DNA of 64,000 nucleotides from assembly GCF_036090055.1 (NCBI RefSeq), contig NZ_CP107970.1, positions 2,358,501 through 2,422,500 of the forward strand, written 5' to 3'. Source of the stretch: Nocardioides sp. NBC_00368 (GTDB lineage Bacteria > Actinomycetota > Actinomycetes > Propionibacteriales > Nocardioidaceae). How positions within the stretch are numbered: position 1 is the stretch's first letter; every line of letters begins with the position of its first letter. Positions 52,960 to 61,776 of the stretch are shown piece by piece. A program made the translations under genes and the position numbers. Below the pieces are notes generated by a model. It had not been told where the DNA came from and made no database searches. It saw only the letters and a program-made list of their open reading frames with translations.

Positions 52960-54846
52960 GTGTCCCGGTTGGCAGTGTTGGCGACGTACGACACCGAGGG
53001 CCGGCTGTGGCCGCACGTGCGCCGCCAGATCGAGGCGTACGCAGCAGCGGCCGAGGTCGTCGTCGTCTCCGCCGGTGGCCTGCGCGAGGAGGACGGGGCC
53101 TGGGCGCGGGCCAGGGCGCAGGTGGTCGAGCGCGACAACGTCGGCTACGACTTCGCCTCCTACAAGGCCGGGCTGGACGCCGCCGGGGAGCTGACGCGCT
53201 TCGACCTGGTCGCGCTCGTCAACGACAGCTTCATCGGGCCGGTCGTGCCGCCGGAACGGATCTTCGTGGAGATGGCCGCGCGCGGCGTCGACTTCTGGGG
53301 GCTGACCCGCAACGAGGAGCTGGGCGACCACGTGCAGAGCTACTTCGTGGGCTTCACGCCGACCGCGATCGCCTCGGCGGCGTTCGCCGAGTTCTGGCGC
53401 GACTTCGAGCCGCTCGACGACCGAGCCGAGGTGATCACCCGCTACGAGGTCGGGCTGACCCGCCGGCTCGCCGAGGCCGGGCTCACCTACGACGCCTACT
53501 TCGTGCCGCGGGCGCACGAGCACCGCCGTGCCCGGGCACGAAGGTCCTGGATGGGGGTCAACATCACCTTCGACCCCGACACCGACCCCCACCTGATCCC
53601 GAACAAGACCGCCGAGTGGAACCTCGTCCGCACCATCGGCGACCAGCCGCCCAACCCTTGCAACACCATGGCCGACAGCGTGCTCGACGCCGGCCGGCTG
53701 CCGATCGTCAAGATCGAGACGCTGCGCGACGATCCTTACGCCCTCGACGCCGAGGCGCTGCTGCGGCACTGCGAGCAGGCCTACCCGAGCGTGTTCGAGG
53801 GGGTGCGCGACTACCTCGACCACACCCGCGAGGCCCGCGGCCGCCGGCTCACCAAGGTCGCACCGCTGAGCCCCGAGCGCCGTCTCGACCGGCGGACGCT
53901 GGCCTACTGCGCGCCCGTGGCGGGGCCGGACGAAGGTCTCCGACCCTCGAGCCGGTTCTCGCCGGGGTCGCTGGCGGGTGAGAACACTCCCCCGGCCCAG
54001 ATCGCTGCGCTGGTCGGCTCGGCGCCGAACGTGCTCGAGGTCGGCTGCTGGACCGGCCAGCTCGGCCGCCGGCTCGGCGCCCAGGGGTGCCGGGTGGCGG
54101 GTGTCGAGGCGGATCCGGAGGCCGCTGCCTACGCTGGTGAGGCGCTGGCCGAGGTCGTCGTCGCCGACCCCGCCGCCACCGCCCTGAGCGACCTGTTCGA
54201 CCCCGGCAGCTTCGACGTCGTCGTGCTCGCCGACCAGGTCGAGTACGCCCCGGACCCGGCCGCGGTCCTCGAGGACGCCCACGCGCTCCTGGCTCCCGGC
54301 GGGCGGATCGTGGTCTCTGCGCGCAACGCCTCCCACGGCTCACGGCGGCTGGCCGCCCTGCAGGGGCACTGGTCGACGACCGCGCTGCCGGTGGACCGCA
54401 CCCCGCGGCGATCGTTCAACCGGGCGGGCCTGCTGCGGCTCATGTCCGACGCCGGTCTGGTGGCCACCGACCTGCGCGGCACCGTCGCCGACCCGCTGGT
54501 CTCCGACTACGGCGTCCCGCAGAAGACGCTGCCGTACGGCATCGCCGAGTGGGTCCGCGACCAGCCCGACGCCATGGTCGAGACCTTCCAGGTCTCGGCG
54601 CGGCCGGCAGTTCCCGGCGAACGAGTCGAAGCCCCGGAGCTCGTCCCCGCCGTGGCCCCCGAGACCGTACGCCTCACCGACGCCCACACCGAGCGGGCCG
54701 AGCGGGTCAGGGCCGAGCGGCGCGCCGGCCGCCGGCTCCCCGAGCGGGTCGCGGAGCTCGAGGAGCAGGTCCAGCAGCTGGAGGCGGAGCTGGCCCGCCA
54801 CCCGTTACGACGGGCGGCGGGCCAGCTCAAGCGGCGCGTGCTCTGA
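52960..54846 (+). CDS. RgpF-like rhamnan synthesis domain fused to a methyltransferase
   Basis: A 628-residue fusion. Residues 1-310 match the RgpF/rhamnosyltransferase-like family (VVERDNVGYDFASYKAGL, LVNDSFIGPVVP, FWGLTRNEE). From about 345 to 545 comes a class I SAM methyltransferase (VLEVGCWTGQLGRRLGAQGC), then a short coiled coil with a basic tail. The second half is paralogous to the stand-alone methyltransferase at 50208, down to the tail. The GTG at 52960 has GGAGG seven bases upstream. It probably adds and methylates sugars of a surface polysaccharide. Confidence 0.84.
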   Translation: MSRLAVLATYDTEGRLWPHVRRQIEAYAAAAEVVVVSAGGLREEDGAWARARAQVVERDNVGYDFASYKAGLDAAGELTRFDLVALVNDSFIGPVVPPERIFVEMAARGVDFWGLTRNEELGDHVQSYFVGFTPTAIASAAFAEFWRDFEPLDDRAEVITRYEVGLTRRLAEAGLTYDAYFVPRAHEHRRARARRSWMGVNITFDPDTDPHLIPNKTAEWNLVRTIGDQPPNPCNTMADSVLDAGRLPIVKIETLRDDPYALDAEALLRHCEQAYPSVFEGVRDYLDHTREARGRRLTKVAPLSPERRLDRRTLAYCAPVAGPDEGLRPSSRFSPGSLAGENTPPAQIAALVGSAPNVLEVGCWTGQLGRRLGAQGCRVAGVEADPEAAAYAGEALAEVVVADPAATALSDLFDPGSFDVVVLADQVEYAPDPAAVLEDAHALLAPGGRIVVSARNASHGSRRLAALQGHWSTTALPVDRTPRRSFNRAGLLRLMSDAGLVATDLRGTVADPLVSDYGVPQKTLPYGIAEWVRDQPDAMVETFQVSARPAVPGERVEAPELVPAVAPETVRLTDAHTERAERVRAERRAGRRLPERVAELEEQVQQLEAELARHPLRRAAGQLKRRVL

Positions 54847-54852
54847 GGTCGG

Positions 54853-55818
54853 TCAGTAGCGCAGGCGGCGCAGGTAGGAGTAGCCGACCTCCGCGGTGCG
54901 GAGCGGGCTGATCTCCGGGGTGTCGTTCTCGACGATGTACTCCTCGACCTCGTGGGCCTCGAAGACCTTCGCGAAGTCGATGAAACCGGTGCCGAGGTCG
55001 ACGTGGTCGCCGGTGGCGGCGTTGCGGTCCTTGACGTGGTACTGCCGCACCCGCTGCGGGCCCGACTTGATGGTGTCGATGGCGAAGTCGACGGCCTCGT
55101 CGTTGGACAGACCCCGGTTGACCCCGCCGGTCACGGCCCAGTAGATGTCGATCTCGAGGTGCACCAGCCCGGGGTCGAGCTCGGTGGTGAGGACGTCCCA
55201 GGGAGTCACTCCGCCGCCGAGATCGGTCGTGAACTCGTGGGCGTGGTTGTGGTAGCCGTAGGCGATCCCGTAGCGCTTCGCGGCCGCCGCCTCGACGTTC
55301 ATCTGCTCCGCCCAGGTCTGCCAGTCGGAGAGCGAGCTCGAGGCGAGGTAGGGCACCACCATGTAGCGCTGGCCGAGGGTCGCGGCGTTCTGCAGCTTGG
55401 TCTGCAGGTCGGCGGGCGTGGCGCTGATGCCGTCGTGGGAGGAGGAGGCGCGGATGCCGAGATCGTCGTAGAAGGCGCGCAGCTCGGCCGCGCTCTTGCC
55501 GAAGTAGCCCAGCGCCTGCTCCACCCGCGGGTAGCCCATCTCGGCGATCTTCGTCATCGTCGCGTCGAAGCCCGCCGCGCCGTTGAGGTCGTCGCGCAGC
55601 GTCCACAGCTGGATGCTGATCCGGCCCGGGGGCACCCGGCAGGCGCCGCGCTTGGCCGCCACGGCCGCGCCGGCCGGCGAGAGCAGGCCCGGCACTGCGG
55701 CCAGCATGGCACCGCCGGCGACGGCGCCGAGCGCGCCCTTGACCATCGAGCGACGGCTCAGGCCGCGCTCCTCCAGCGAGCGGCGCAGCGCGCCCTCACC
55801 ATCGAATCCGTAACACAT
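54853..55818 (-). CDS. Tat-exported sugar phosphate isomerase/epimerase-like TIM barrel
   Basis: The 321-residue protein has an N-terminal twin-arginine signal (LSRRSMVKGALGAVAGGAML) ending near residue 52. A xylose-isomerase-like barrel (AP endonuclease 2 fold) follows, starting ISIQLWTLRDDL, with metal-site residues in YGYHNHAHEF, HLEIDIYWAV and QYHVKDRN. GAGAGGAA precedes the ATG at 55818. It is last in a minus-strand run downstream of the ebo-like operon, after a 41-bp gap. Export of a folded metalloenzyme by Tat is consistent. Substrate probably a sugar or cyclitol outside the cell (inference). Confidence 0.85.
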   Translation of the reverse strand: MCYGFDGEGALRRSLEERGLSRRSMVKGALGAVAGGAMLAAVPGLLSPAGAAVAAKRGACRVPPGRISIQLWTLRDDLNGAAGFDATMTKIAEMGYPRVEQALGYFGKSAAELRAFYDDLGIRASSSHDGISATPADLQTKLQNAATLGQRYMVVPYLASSSLSDWQTWAEQMNVEAAAAKRYGIAYGYHNHAHEFTTDLGGGVTPWDVLTTELDPGLVHLEIDIYWAVTGGVNRGLSNDEAVDFAIDTIKSGPQRVRQYHVKDRNAATGDHVDLGTGFIDFAKVFEAHEVEEYIVENDTPEISPLRTAEVGYSYLRRLRY

Positions 55819-55859
55819 GGCTGTTTCCTCTCGGGGGGTTTCGAACTCTCGGGGTCGAG

Positions 55860-56867
55860 TCAGTCGTTGGTGCTGAAGGCGGCGTCGAAGGCCGCCTCCG
55901 GGGCGTCGAAGGCGAGCCGGCGGACGAACTCCAGCGCCTCGGGCGCGCCGACGAGACGGTCCATGCCGGCGTCCTCCCACTCGACCGAGATGGGCCCCTC
56001 GTAGCCGATGGCGTTCAGCATCCGGAAGCACTGCTCCCAGGGGACGTCGCCGTGGCCCGTGGAGACGAAGTCCCAGCCGCGCCGCGGGTCCGCCCAGGCG
56101 AGGTGGGAGCCGAGCCGGGCGTTGCGGCCGTTGCCCGTCTGCAGCTTCGTGTCCTTGCAGTCCACGTGGTAGATCCGGTCGCGGAAGTCCCACAGGAACC
56201 CGACCGGGTCGACCTGCTGCCACACCATGTGGCTGGGATCCCAGTTGAGGCCGAACGCCTCCCGGTGCCCGATCGCCTCCAGCGTCGCGACGGTGGACCA
56301 GTAGTCGTAGGCGATCTCGGAGGGGTGCACCTCGTGGGCGAACCGCACCCCGCACTCGTCGAAGACGTCGAGGATCGGGTTCCACCGGTCGGCGAAGTCC
56401 TGGTAGCCCGCCTCGATCATCTCCTGGGAGACGGGCGGGAACATCGCGACGTACTTCCAGATCGCGGAGCCGGTGAAGCCGACGACGGTCTTGACGCCGA
56501 GGTTCTTCGCCGCCCGGGCGGTCATCTTCATCTCCTCGGCGGCCCGCTGACGTACGCCCTCGGGATCACCGTCGCCCCAGATCTTCGCGGGCAGGATGTC
56601 CTTGTGCCGCTGGTCGATCGGGTCGTCGCAGACCGCCTGGCCCTTGAGGTGGTTGGAGATCGTGAAGACCTTGAGGTTGTGCTTGGCCAGCAGGTCCAGC
56701 TTCGCCTGGACGTACGTCTCGTCCTCGGCCGCCTGCCAGACGTCGAGGTGGTCGCCCCAGCAGGCGATCTCCAGGCCGTCGTAGCCCCACTCGGAGGCCA
56801 GGCGGCAGACCTCCTCGAACGGCAGGTCGGCCCACTGGCCGGTGAAGAGGGTGATCGGTCGGGTCAT
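55860..56867 (-). CDS. Sugar phosphate isomerase/epimerase-like TIM barrel
   Basis: A 335-residue cytosolic protein of the xylose-isomerase-like fold. Metal-site segments are visible in HEVHPSEIAYDYW, FGLNWDPSHMVWQ, YHVDCKDTKL and SVEWEDAGMDRL. Close relatives are myo-inositol/scyllo-inosose-type catabolic isomerases or 3-keto-sugar enzymes. It lies 26 bp downstream of eboF on the same strand. With inositol-phosphate-synthase-like and other TIM-barrel genes in the same run, a role in cyclitol or sugar conversion is suggested but not proven. Confidence 0.85.
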   Translation of the reverse strand: MTRPITLFTGQWADLPFEEVCRLASEWGYDGLEIACWGDHLDVWQAAEDETYVQAKLDLLAKHNLKVFTISNHLKGQAVCDDPIDQRHKDILPAKIWGDGDPEGVRQRAAEEMKMTARAAKNLGVKTVVGFTGSAIWKYVAMFPPVSQEMIEAGYQDFADRWNPILDVFDECGVRFAHEVHPSEIAYDYWSTVATLEAIGHREAFGLNWDPSHMVWQQVDPVGFLWDFRDRIYHVDCKDTKLQTGNGRNARLGSHLAWADPRRGWDFVSTGHGDVPWEQCFRMLNAIGYEGPISVEWEDAGMDRLVGAPEALEFVRRLAFDAPEAAFDAAFSTND

Positions 56868-56893
56868 GGTTGTCCTTCCTCAGGGGGAGCTGT

Positions 56894-58267
56894 TCAGGCG
56901 AGCAGAGATGCGAGCAGGTCACGGACCTCGGTGGCCTCGAACCGGTCGCGCTTGGCGGAGGCGTCGGAGCAGACGAGCACCGGGCCGTGCCGTGGGTCGT
57001 CCGGCAGCCGGCCGTGGCTGCCCGAGACCGGCGCGGGGTCGAGCGGCACGACGCTCATCGCGTAGCGCAACCCGGCGGTCTTGCGCGCCAGGGTGGCGGC
57101 GGCACGGAGCTTGACCCAGCGGTCCTCGGGGTCGAGGAACAGCTCGGCGGGGTCGTAGCCGGGCTTCTTGTGGATCTCGACGCCGCGGGCGAAGTCCGGC
57201 GCGTTCGCGTCGTCGAGCCAGTAGTAGTAGGTGAACCAGGCGTCCGGCTCGGCCACCACGACGAGCTCGCCGGCGCGCTCGTGGTCGAGTCCGTACGCCG
57301 CCTGGCCGGTGCGGTCGAGGACCTCGGCGACGCCGTCGAGGCCGGCGAGCAGGTCCCGGACCCGTTCCAGGTCGGCGGGGTCCTTGATGTAGACGTGGGC
57401 GATCTGGTGGTCGGCGACCGCGAAGGCCCGTGAGGTCCACGGGTCGAGCAGCTCGCCGGTGGCGTTGTGGTGGACGTGAAGCAGGCCTTCGCGGCGCAGC
57501 AGCCGGTTGATGTCGACCGGACGGGAGGCGGCGGTGATGCCGTACTCGCTCAGCAGTACGACGCGGACCCCCGCCGCCTCGGCGTCGTCGAGCAGCGGCG
57601 CCAGGGTGGCGTCGACGTCGCGGGCGGCCTGGACGGCCTGCGGGCTGTCGGGGCCGAACCGCTGCAGGTCGTAGTCGAGATGCGGGACGTAGACGAGGGT
57701 GAGGTCGTGGTCGGGCATCACCTTGCGGGCGGCCTCGACGATCCAGGCCGAGCTCTTGATCGAGGCGGTCGGGCCCCAGTAGGTGAACAGCGGGAACGGC
57801 CCGAGCGCCTCGGTGAGCTCGTCGTGGAGCGACGGCGGCCACGTCCAGCAGTCCGGCGACTTCTTGCCGTCGGCGTGGTAGGCCGGGCGCGGGGTGACGG
57901 TGGTGTCGACGTCGGCGCCCATGGCATACCACCAGCAGATGTTGGCGACCTTCGCGCCCGGGCGCCGGCGGCGTACGACGTCCCACAGCTTCTCGCCCCG
58001 CACCAGCGCGTTGTGCTGGCGCCACAGCAGCACCTCGCCGAGGTCACGGAAGAACCAGCCGTTGCCGACGATGCCGTGGTCGCGTGGCAGCGCACCGGTC
58101 AGGAAGGTCGACTGGACCGAGCAGGTGACCGCGGGGAGCACGGTGCCGAGCTCGGCGGTGAACCCCGACTCCCCGACCTGCCGCACCCGCGGCATGTGCT
58201 GGAGGAGGTCGGGCGTCATCCCGACCACGTCGATGACCAGCAGCTTCTCACCCAGGTTCTCGCTCAT
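56894..58267 (-). CDS. eboF: EboF-like nucleotide pyrophosphatase/alkaline-phosphatase-fold protein
   Basis: A 457-residue protein of the NPP/alkaline phosphatase fold. Metal ligand D13 is in LLVIDVVGMTPD and the nucleophile T48 in LPAVTCSVQSTFLTG; PHLDYD at 195-200 is another metal segment. The usual SDHG motif reads SEYGI at 240-244, so two ligand positions differ. It overlaps eboE by four bases. In the ebo clusters of cyanobacteria, pseudomonads and algal plastids, EboF is the last member. It is thought to act in maturing or moving an unknown metabolite; the substrate is not known. Confidence 0.85.
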   Translation of the reverse strand: MSENLGEKLLVIDVVGMTPDLLQHMPRVRQVGESGFTAELGTVLPAVTCSVQSTFLTGALPRDHGIVGNGWFFRDLGEVLLWRQHNALVRGEKLWDVVRRRRPGAKVANICWWYAMGADVDTTVTPRPAYHADGKKSPDCWTWPPSLHDELTEALGPFPLFTYWGPTASIKSSAWIVEAARKVMPDHDLTLVYVPHLDYDLQRFGPDSPQAVQAARDVDATLAPLLDDAEAAGVRVVLLSEYGITAASRPVDINRLLRREGLLHVHHNATGELLDPWTSRAFAVADHQIAHVYIKDPADLERVRDLLAGLDGVAEVLDRTGQAAYGLDHERAGELVVVAEPDAWFTYYYWLDDANAPDFARGVEIHKKPGYDPAELFLDPEDRWVKLRAAATLARKTAGLRYAMSVVPLDPAPVSGSHGRLPDDPRHGPVLVCSDASAKRDRFEATEVRDLLASLLA

Positions 58268-59448
58268 GCCGATGCCTCCTGCAGCTGTTCGAGTCCGGAC
58301 TCGAGGAGCCGGTCGCGTGTCCAGTCGAGCTCGGCCGCGATGCCCGCGACCAGGCCGGCGTCCCCGTCAGGGCGGAGCTGATCGGGCAGCACGCCCCAGG
58401 TGTAGGTCTCCACCTCGAGGTGGTCGGTGTGCGCCACCGGGCCGCCGAGCAGCGCGTCGAGCGTGCCGGCGAGGTGGTCGCGGGTGCTGCGCAAGGGCGG
58501 AGCCGGGTCGGCGTGGAGAGGTACGTGGAAGTGCACCCGCCACGGATGCTCGGCCGGCAGCGGACGATGGCCGGCGAGCGCCTCCGGCAGGTCGTCGCGG
58601 CTGTCCACCCGCGCGCCTCGGGGCTCGCGGGTCTGGTGGAGGAAGCGGTCCTCGGAGTAGGAGGCGAGGGCGTCCCGGGTCGCCGGGTCGCTCGGGTCGT
58701 CGGCGTGCAGGGCCGCGGAGACCTGGACCTTGACGACCGGGAGCCCGGCCACCTGCAGCCGGTCGAGCGCCTCGGTGGCGTCCTCGAACTGGGTGGCGAG
58801 GTGGCAGGTGTCGACGCAGATCCCGAGGTGCTCGGGGGCCAGCCCGGCGAGCCGTGTCACCGCGTCACGGGTCGTCTCCACGACACAGCCCGGCTCCGGC
58901 TCGAACCCGACCCGGATCGTCCGGCCGTGCTCGGCCTCGATGCCGGCCAGGCCGTCGGCGAGCTCGCCGATCAGCTCCCGGGCGGCCCGGTCGCGGTCGG
59001 TGAACCACGGGGTGCGCCAGCCCAGCGGAAGCGTCGAGATGCTGCCGCGGGAGGCATCGTCGGGCAGCAGCGCCGCCAGCACCCGGGCGCAGTCGAGGGT
59101 GTAGTCGAGGCGGCGCCGGGTCGACCAGTCCGGGGAGTAGACGTCGCGCTTCACGACCGGGGCATGGAACCCGGCGTACGGGAAGGCGTTGAGGGTGACC
59201 ACCTCCAGGCCGTGGCGCTCCAGGCCGGTGCGGAGCCGGTCGAGGGTGGCGGGGTCGCCGGCCAGCTCGTGAGCCGTCGCCGCCGGGAGCCAGAGCCCGA
59301 GGCCGAGGCGGGGCTCGCCGAGCCGCGCCCGGACCTCGCCGGCGTAGCGGCGGAGCTGGTCGAGGATGCCGTCGACGTCCTCGGCCGGGTGCACGTTGCT
59401 GCAGTAGCCGAGGTGGACGACGGTGCCGTCGCGGTGCCGGAACCTCAT
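58264..59448 (-). CDS. eboE: EboE-like metabolite traffic protein (TIM barrel)
   Basis: A 394-residue xylose-isomerase-like protein with the typical EboE N-terminus HLGYCSNVHPAEDVDGIL. Mid-protein GFEPEPGCVVET and LGICVDTCHLATQFED are metal-site segments of the fold, and KVQVSAALH follows. ATGA overlaps couple it to the TatD gene before and the EboF gene after. The family belongs to ebo clusters of unknown metabolite. Family assignment is strong by N-terminus and neighbours. Confidence 0.87.
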   Translation of the reverse strand: MRFRHRDGTVVHLGYCSNVHPAEDVDGILDQLRRYAGEVRARLGEPRLGLGLWLPAATAHELAGDPATLDRLRTGLERHGLEVVTLNAFPYAGFHAPVVKRDVYSPDWSTRRRLDYTLDCARVLAALLPDDASRGSISTLPLGWRTPWFTDRDRAARELIGELADGLAGIEAEHGRTIRVGFEPEPGCVVETTRDAVTRLAGLAPEHLGICVDTCHLATQFEDATEALDRLQVAGLPVVKVQVSAALHADDPSDPATRDALASYSEDRFLHQTREPRGARVDSRDDLPEALAGHRPLPAEHPWRVHFHVPLHADPAPPLRSTRDHLAGTLDALLGGPVAHTDHLEVETYTWGVLPDQLRPDGDAGLVAGIAAELDWTRDRLLESGLEQLQEASA

Positions 59449-60302
59449 GCCTGCTCACCTCGGAGCAGCGAGTTGCCGGCGAAGGTCGCACCCCGGTCGG
59501 CCTCGGGTACGTCGAGCAGCAGCCGTCCGCTCTGACCGAAGAACTCCACGGGGTTGCGCCACAACACCTTGTCGACGTCGTCCTCGGTGAAACCGGCCGC
59601 GAGCATCGCCTCGCCGGTCGCCCTCGTTCGGAGCGGATCCGACCTGCCCCAGTCGGCGGCGGAGTTGACGAGCACCCGGTCGAGACCCCGTCGCTGGAGG
59701 ATCGCGACCATCCTGTCGGGGTCCATCTTGGTGTCGGGGTAGATCGAGAAGCCCATCCACGCGCCCGCGTCGTCCACGACGTCGACGGTGACCTCGTTGA
59801 GGTGGTCGACGACGACCATGCCGGGCTCCATCCCGGCTGCCTCGACCAGGTCGAGGGTGCGGCGGGTGCCGGCCAGCTTGTCGCGGTGGGGCGTGTGCAC
59901 CATGGCCGGCAGCGCGAACTCCCGGGCCAGCTCGAGCTGCCTGCTGAACGCCTTCTCCTCCTCCTCGGTCATCGAGTCGAAGCCCACCTCACCGACCGCG
60001 ACGACCCCGTCCTTGGCGAGGTAGCGCGGGAGCAGGTCGAGCACCGGCGTGCAGCGCGGGTCGTTGGCCTCCTTCGGGTTGAGCGCGATCGTGCAGTGGT
60101 GGGCGATGCCGAACTGCGAGGCCCGGAACCGCTCCCAGCCGACCAGTGCGTCGAAGTAGTCGACGAACGAGTCGACGCTGGTCCGCGGCTGGCCGAGCCA
60201 GAAGGCCGGCTCCACGAGGGCGCGGACGCCGGCGGCGTACATCGCCTCGTAGTCGTCGGTCGTGCGCGAGCTCATGTGGATGTGCGGGTCGAAGATGCGC
60301 AT
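59445..60302 (-). CDS. eboB: EboB-like TatD-family metal-dependent hydrolase
   Basis: The 285-residue TIM-barrel protein starts MRIFDPHIHMSSRT, with the metal HxH motif; further ligands are in VAVGEVGFDS (Glu), MVHTPHRDK and VVDHLNE (His). The last Asp is in NSAADWGRSDPL. TatD relatives are DNases or small-ester hydrolases; EboB members lie in ebo clusters and their substrate is unknown. Its start codon overlaps the eboA stop (TGATG) and its stop overlaps the eboE start. Confidence 0.88.
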   Translation of the reverse strand: MRIFDPHIHMSSRTTDDYEAMYAAGVRALVEPAFWLGQPRTSVDSFVDYFDALVGWERFRASQFGIAHHCTIALNPKEANDPRCTPVLDLLPRYLAKDGVVAVGEVGFDSMTEEEEKAFSRQLELAREFALPAMVHTPHRDKLAGTRRTLDLVEAAGMEPGMVVVDHLNEVTVDVVDDAGAWMGFSIYPDTKMDPDRMVAILQRRGLDRVLVNSAADWGRSDPLRTRATGEAMLAAGFTEDDVDKVLWRNPVEFFGQSGRLLLDVPEADRGATFAGNSLLRGEQA

Positions 60303-60901
60303 CAGGACTCCCGAGTCGTGGTGGTGGGGGCGGGAAGGAACGGCAGGGCGTCGGCGGGCACCTCGCGGCCGGCGGCCCGCCGCTCGGCGGCGTAGTCGGC
60401 GACCATCCGGCGCAGCTCGTCGTCGGCACGGGTCTCGAGGCCGGCGACCAGACGAAGAGGTACGCCGACGAAGAGGCACTTGAGGACGGCCTGACGCCAC
60501 GCGGCGTCGTCGAGACGGGCGGCGTACGTCCCCACTGCGGCGGCCACCAGCCGCGGATCGTTGGTGCGCAGCGCGTCATGGAGCAGGTCGACGGCTCGGT
60601 CGCCCAGCACCTCCGAGAGGTGCCCGAGGCCGAGCAGGACCGCCCGCCGCTCGTCGGCGTCGCCGAAGCGGTAGAGGTCGTGGATCTCAGCGCTCAGCCC
60701 GTCGGCGTCGTCCGCGAGGCCGCGGCCGAGCGCGTCCAGCAACCGCACCCGCACGTCGTCCTCGACCCGGTCGGCCCCCGGCTCGGGCGAGGTTCCCGGA
60801 GTGCGCCCGACCTCCCTGGCCGCGGCCGGGAAGCGGGTCCGGATGCGGGTGGGGTCAGCCTCGATCTCGGCGCACCACTCGGCGAGAAGCGTCTCGTTCA
60901 T
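60302..60901 (-). CDS. eboA: EboA domain protein
   Basis: A 199-residue, alpha-helical, soluble protein with HEAT-like repeats, such as AVLLGLGHLSEVLGDRAVDL and LHDALRTNDPRLVAAAVGTY. It has a C-terminal VLKCLFVGVPLRLVAGLE segment typical of EboA. It lacks obvious catalytic residues and may be a scaffold. Placed between a TIM-barrel gene and the TatD gene, coupled to both by overlapping codons. Assignment relies on size, helical repeat character, the segment named and operon position. Confidence 0.8.
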   Translation of the reverse strand: MNETLLAEWCAEIEADPTRIRTRFPAAAREVGRTPGTSPEPGADRVEDDVRVRLLDALGRGLADDADGLSAEIHDLYRFGDADERRAVLLGLGHLSEVLGDRAVDLLHDALRTNDPRLVAAAVGTYAARLDDAAWRQAVLKCLFVGVPLRLVAGLETRADDELRRMVADYAAERRAAGREVPADALPFLPAPTTTTRES

Positions 60902-61776
60902 GCCCGCACCTCCGTGGGGTCGGGAAGGGCCGCGTAGGTGTCGCGCAGGAACGCCATGGAGCGTTCGGCGACGGCCGGGGCCGCGTGGGACTGACGGGGC
61001 AGCTCGAGCGAGGCGAGCCCGGTGTAGCCGATCTCGGCGAGGGTGCCGAGCGCGGCGACGAAGTCGACCTCGCCGGTGCCCAGCTCGAGGTGCTCGTGGA
61101 CGCCCTCGACCATGTCGTCGACCTGCACGTTGGCGAGCAGCGGACCTGCCCTGCGGATGGTCTCGGCCATCCCGCGCGGCTCGTTGCAGACGACGTGGCC
61201 GAGGTCGAGGGTGACCCGGAGCAGCTCGGGGTCGTCGAGCCGCCGGCGCAGCTCGAGCACCGCGTCGAGGGTGTCGACGAAGTGCCCCGGCTCGGGCTCG
61301 ACGGCACACACCACCCCGCGCCGGCTGGCGAGGTCGAGGACCTGCCAGACACCGTCGCACAGCCGGCCCCAGGCGCGGTCCTCGTCGACGCCGGCGGGAA
61401 GGCTGCCGGACCAGAACGAGACCGCCTCGGCGCCGAGGTCGGCGGCGACCTCGACCGCGCGGTGCAGGTAGTCGACCCGGCGGCTCGCCTCCGGACCCGG
61501 GTGGAGCAGCGTCGGGTAGTGCTTGCGACGCGGGTCGAGGATGTAGCGGGCGCCGGTCTCGACCACGACGGACAGGCCGAGCTCGTCGAGCCGGTCGCCG
61601 AGTCGCGCCACCCGGCCCGCGAGATTCGGCCGGTAGGGGTCGAGGTGGAGGTGGTCGAGGGTCAGGGCGACGCCGTCGTAACCGAGGTCGGCCAGGAGGG
61701 TCAGGGCGTCCTCGAGCCGGTGGCTGTGCATGCCGTTGGTGCCGTAGCCGAACCGCAGCGTGCTGGTCGCGCTCAT
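60898..61776 (-). CDS. Sugar phosphate isomerase/epimerase-like TIM barrel (in ebo operon)
   Basis: A 292-residue protein of the xylose-isomerase-like fold: LRFGYGTNGMHSHRLEDAL at the start, then VVVETGARYIL, VCAVEPEPGHFVDT, VTLDLGHVVCNEP and NVQVDDMVEGVHEHLELG supply metal-site residues. It overlaps eboC and eboA by four bases each (ATGA). It is the first of three such barrels in this region besides EboE. It probably isomerises or epimerises the product of the inositol-phosphate-synthase-like enzyme or a related sugar (inference). Confidence 0.85.
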   Translation of the reverse strand: MSATSTLRFGYGTNGMHSHRLEDALTLLADLGYDGVALTLDHLHLDPYRPNLAGRVARLGDRLDELGLSVVVETGARYILDPRRKHYPTLLHPGPEASRRVDYLHRAVEVAADLGAEAVSFWSGSLPAGVDEDRAWGRLCDGVWQVLDLASRRGVVCAVEPEPGHFVDTLDAVLELRRRLDDPELLRVTLDLGHVVCNEPRGMAETIRRAGPLLANVQVDDMVEGVHEHLELGTGEVDFVAALGTLAEIGYTGLASLELPRQSHAAPAVAERSMAFLRDTYAALPDPTEVRA

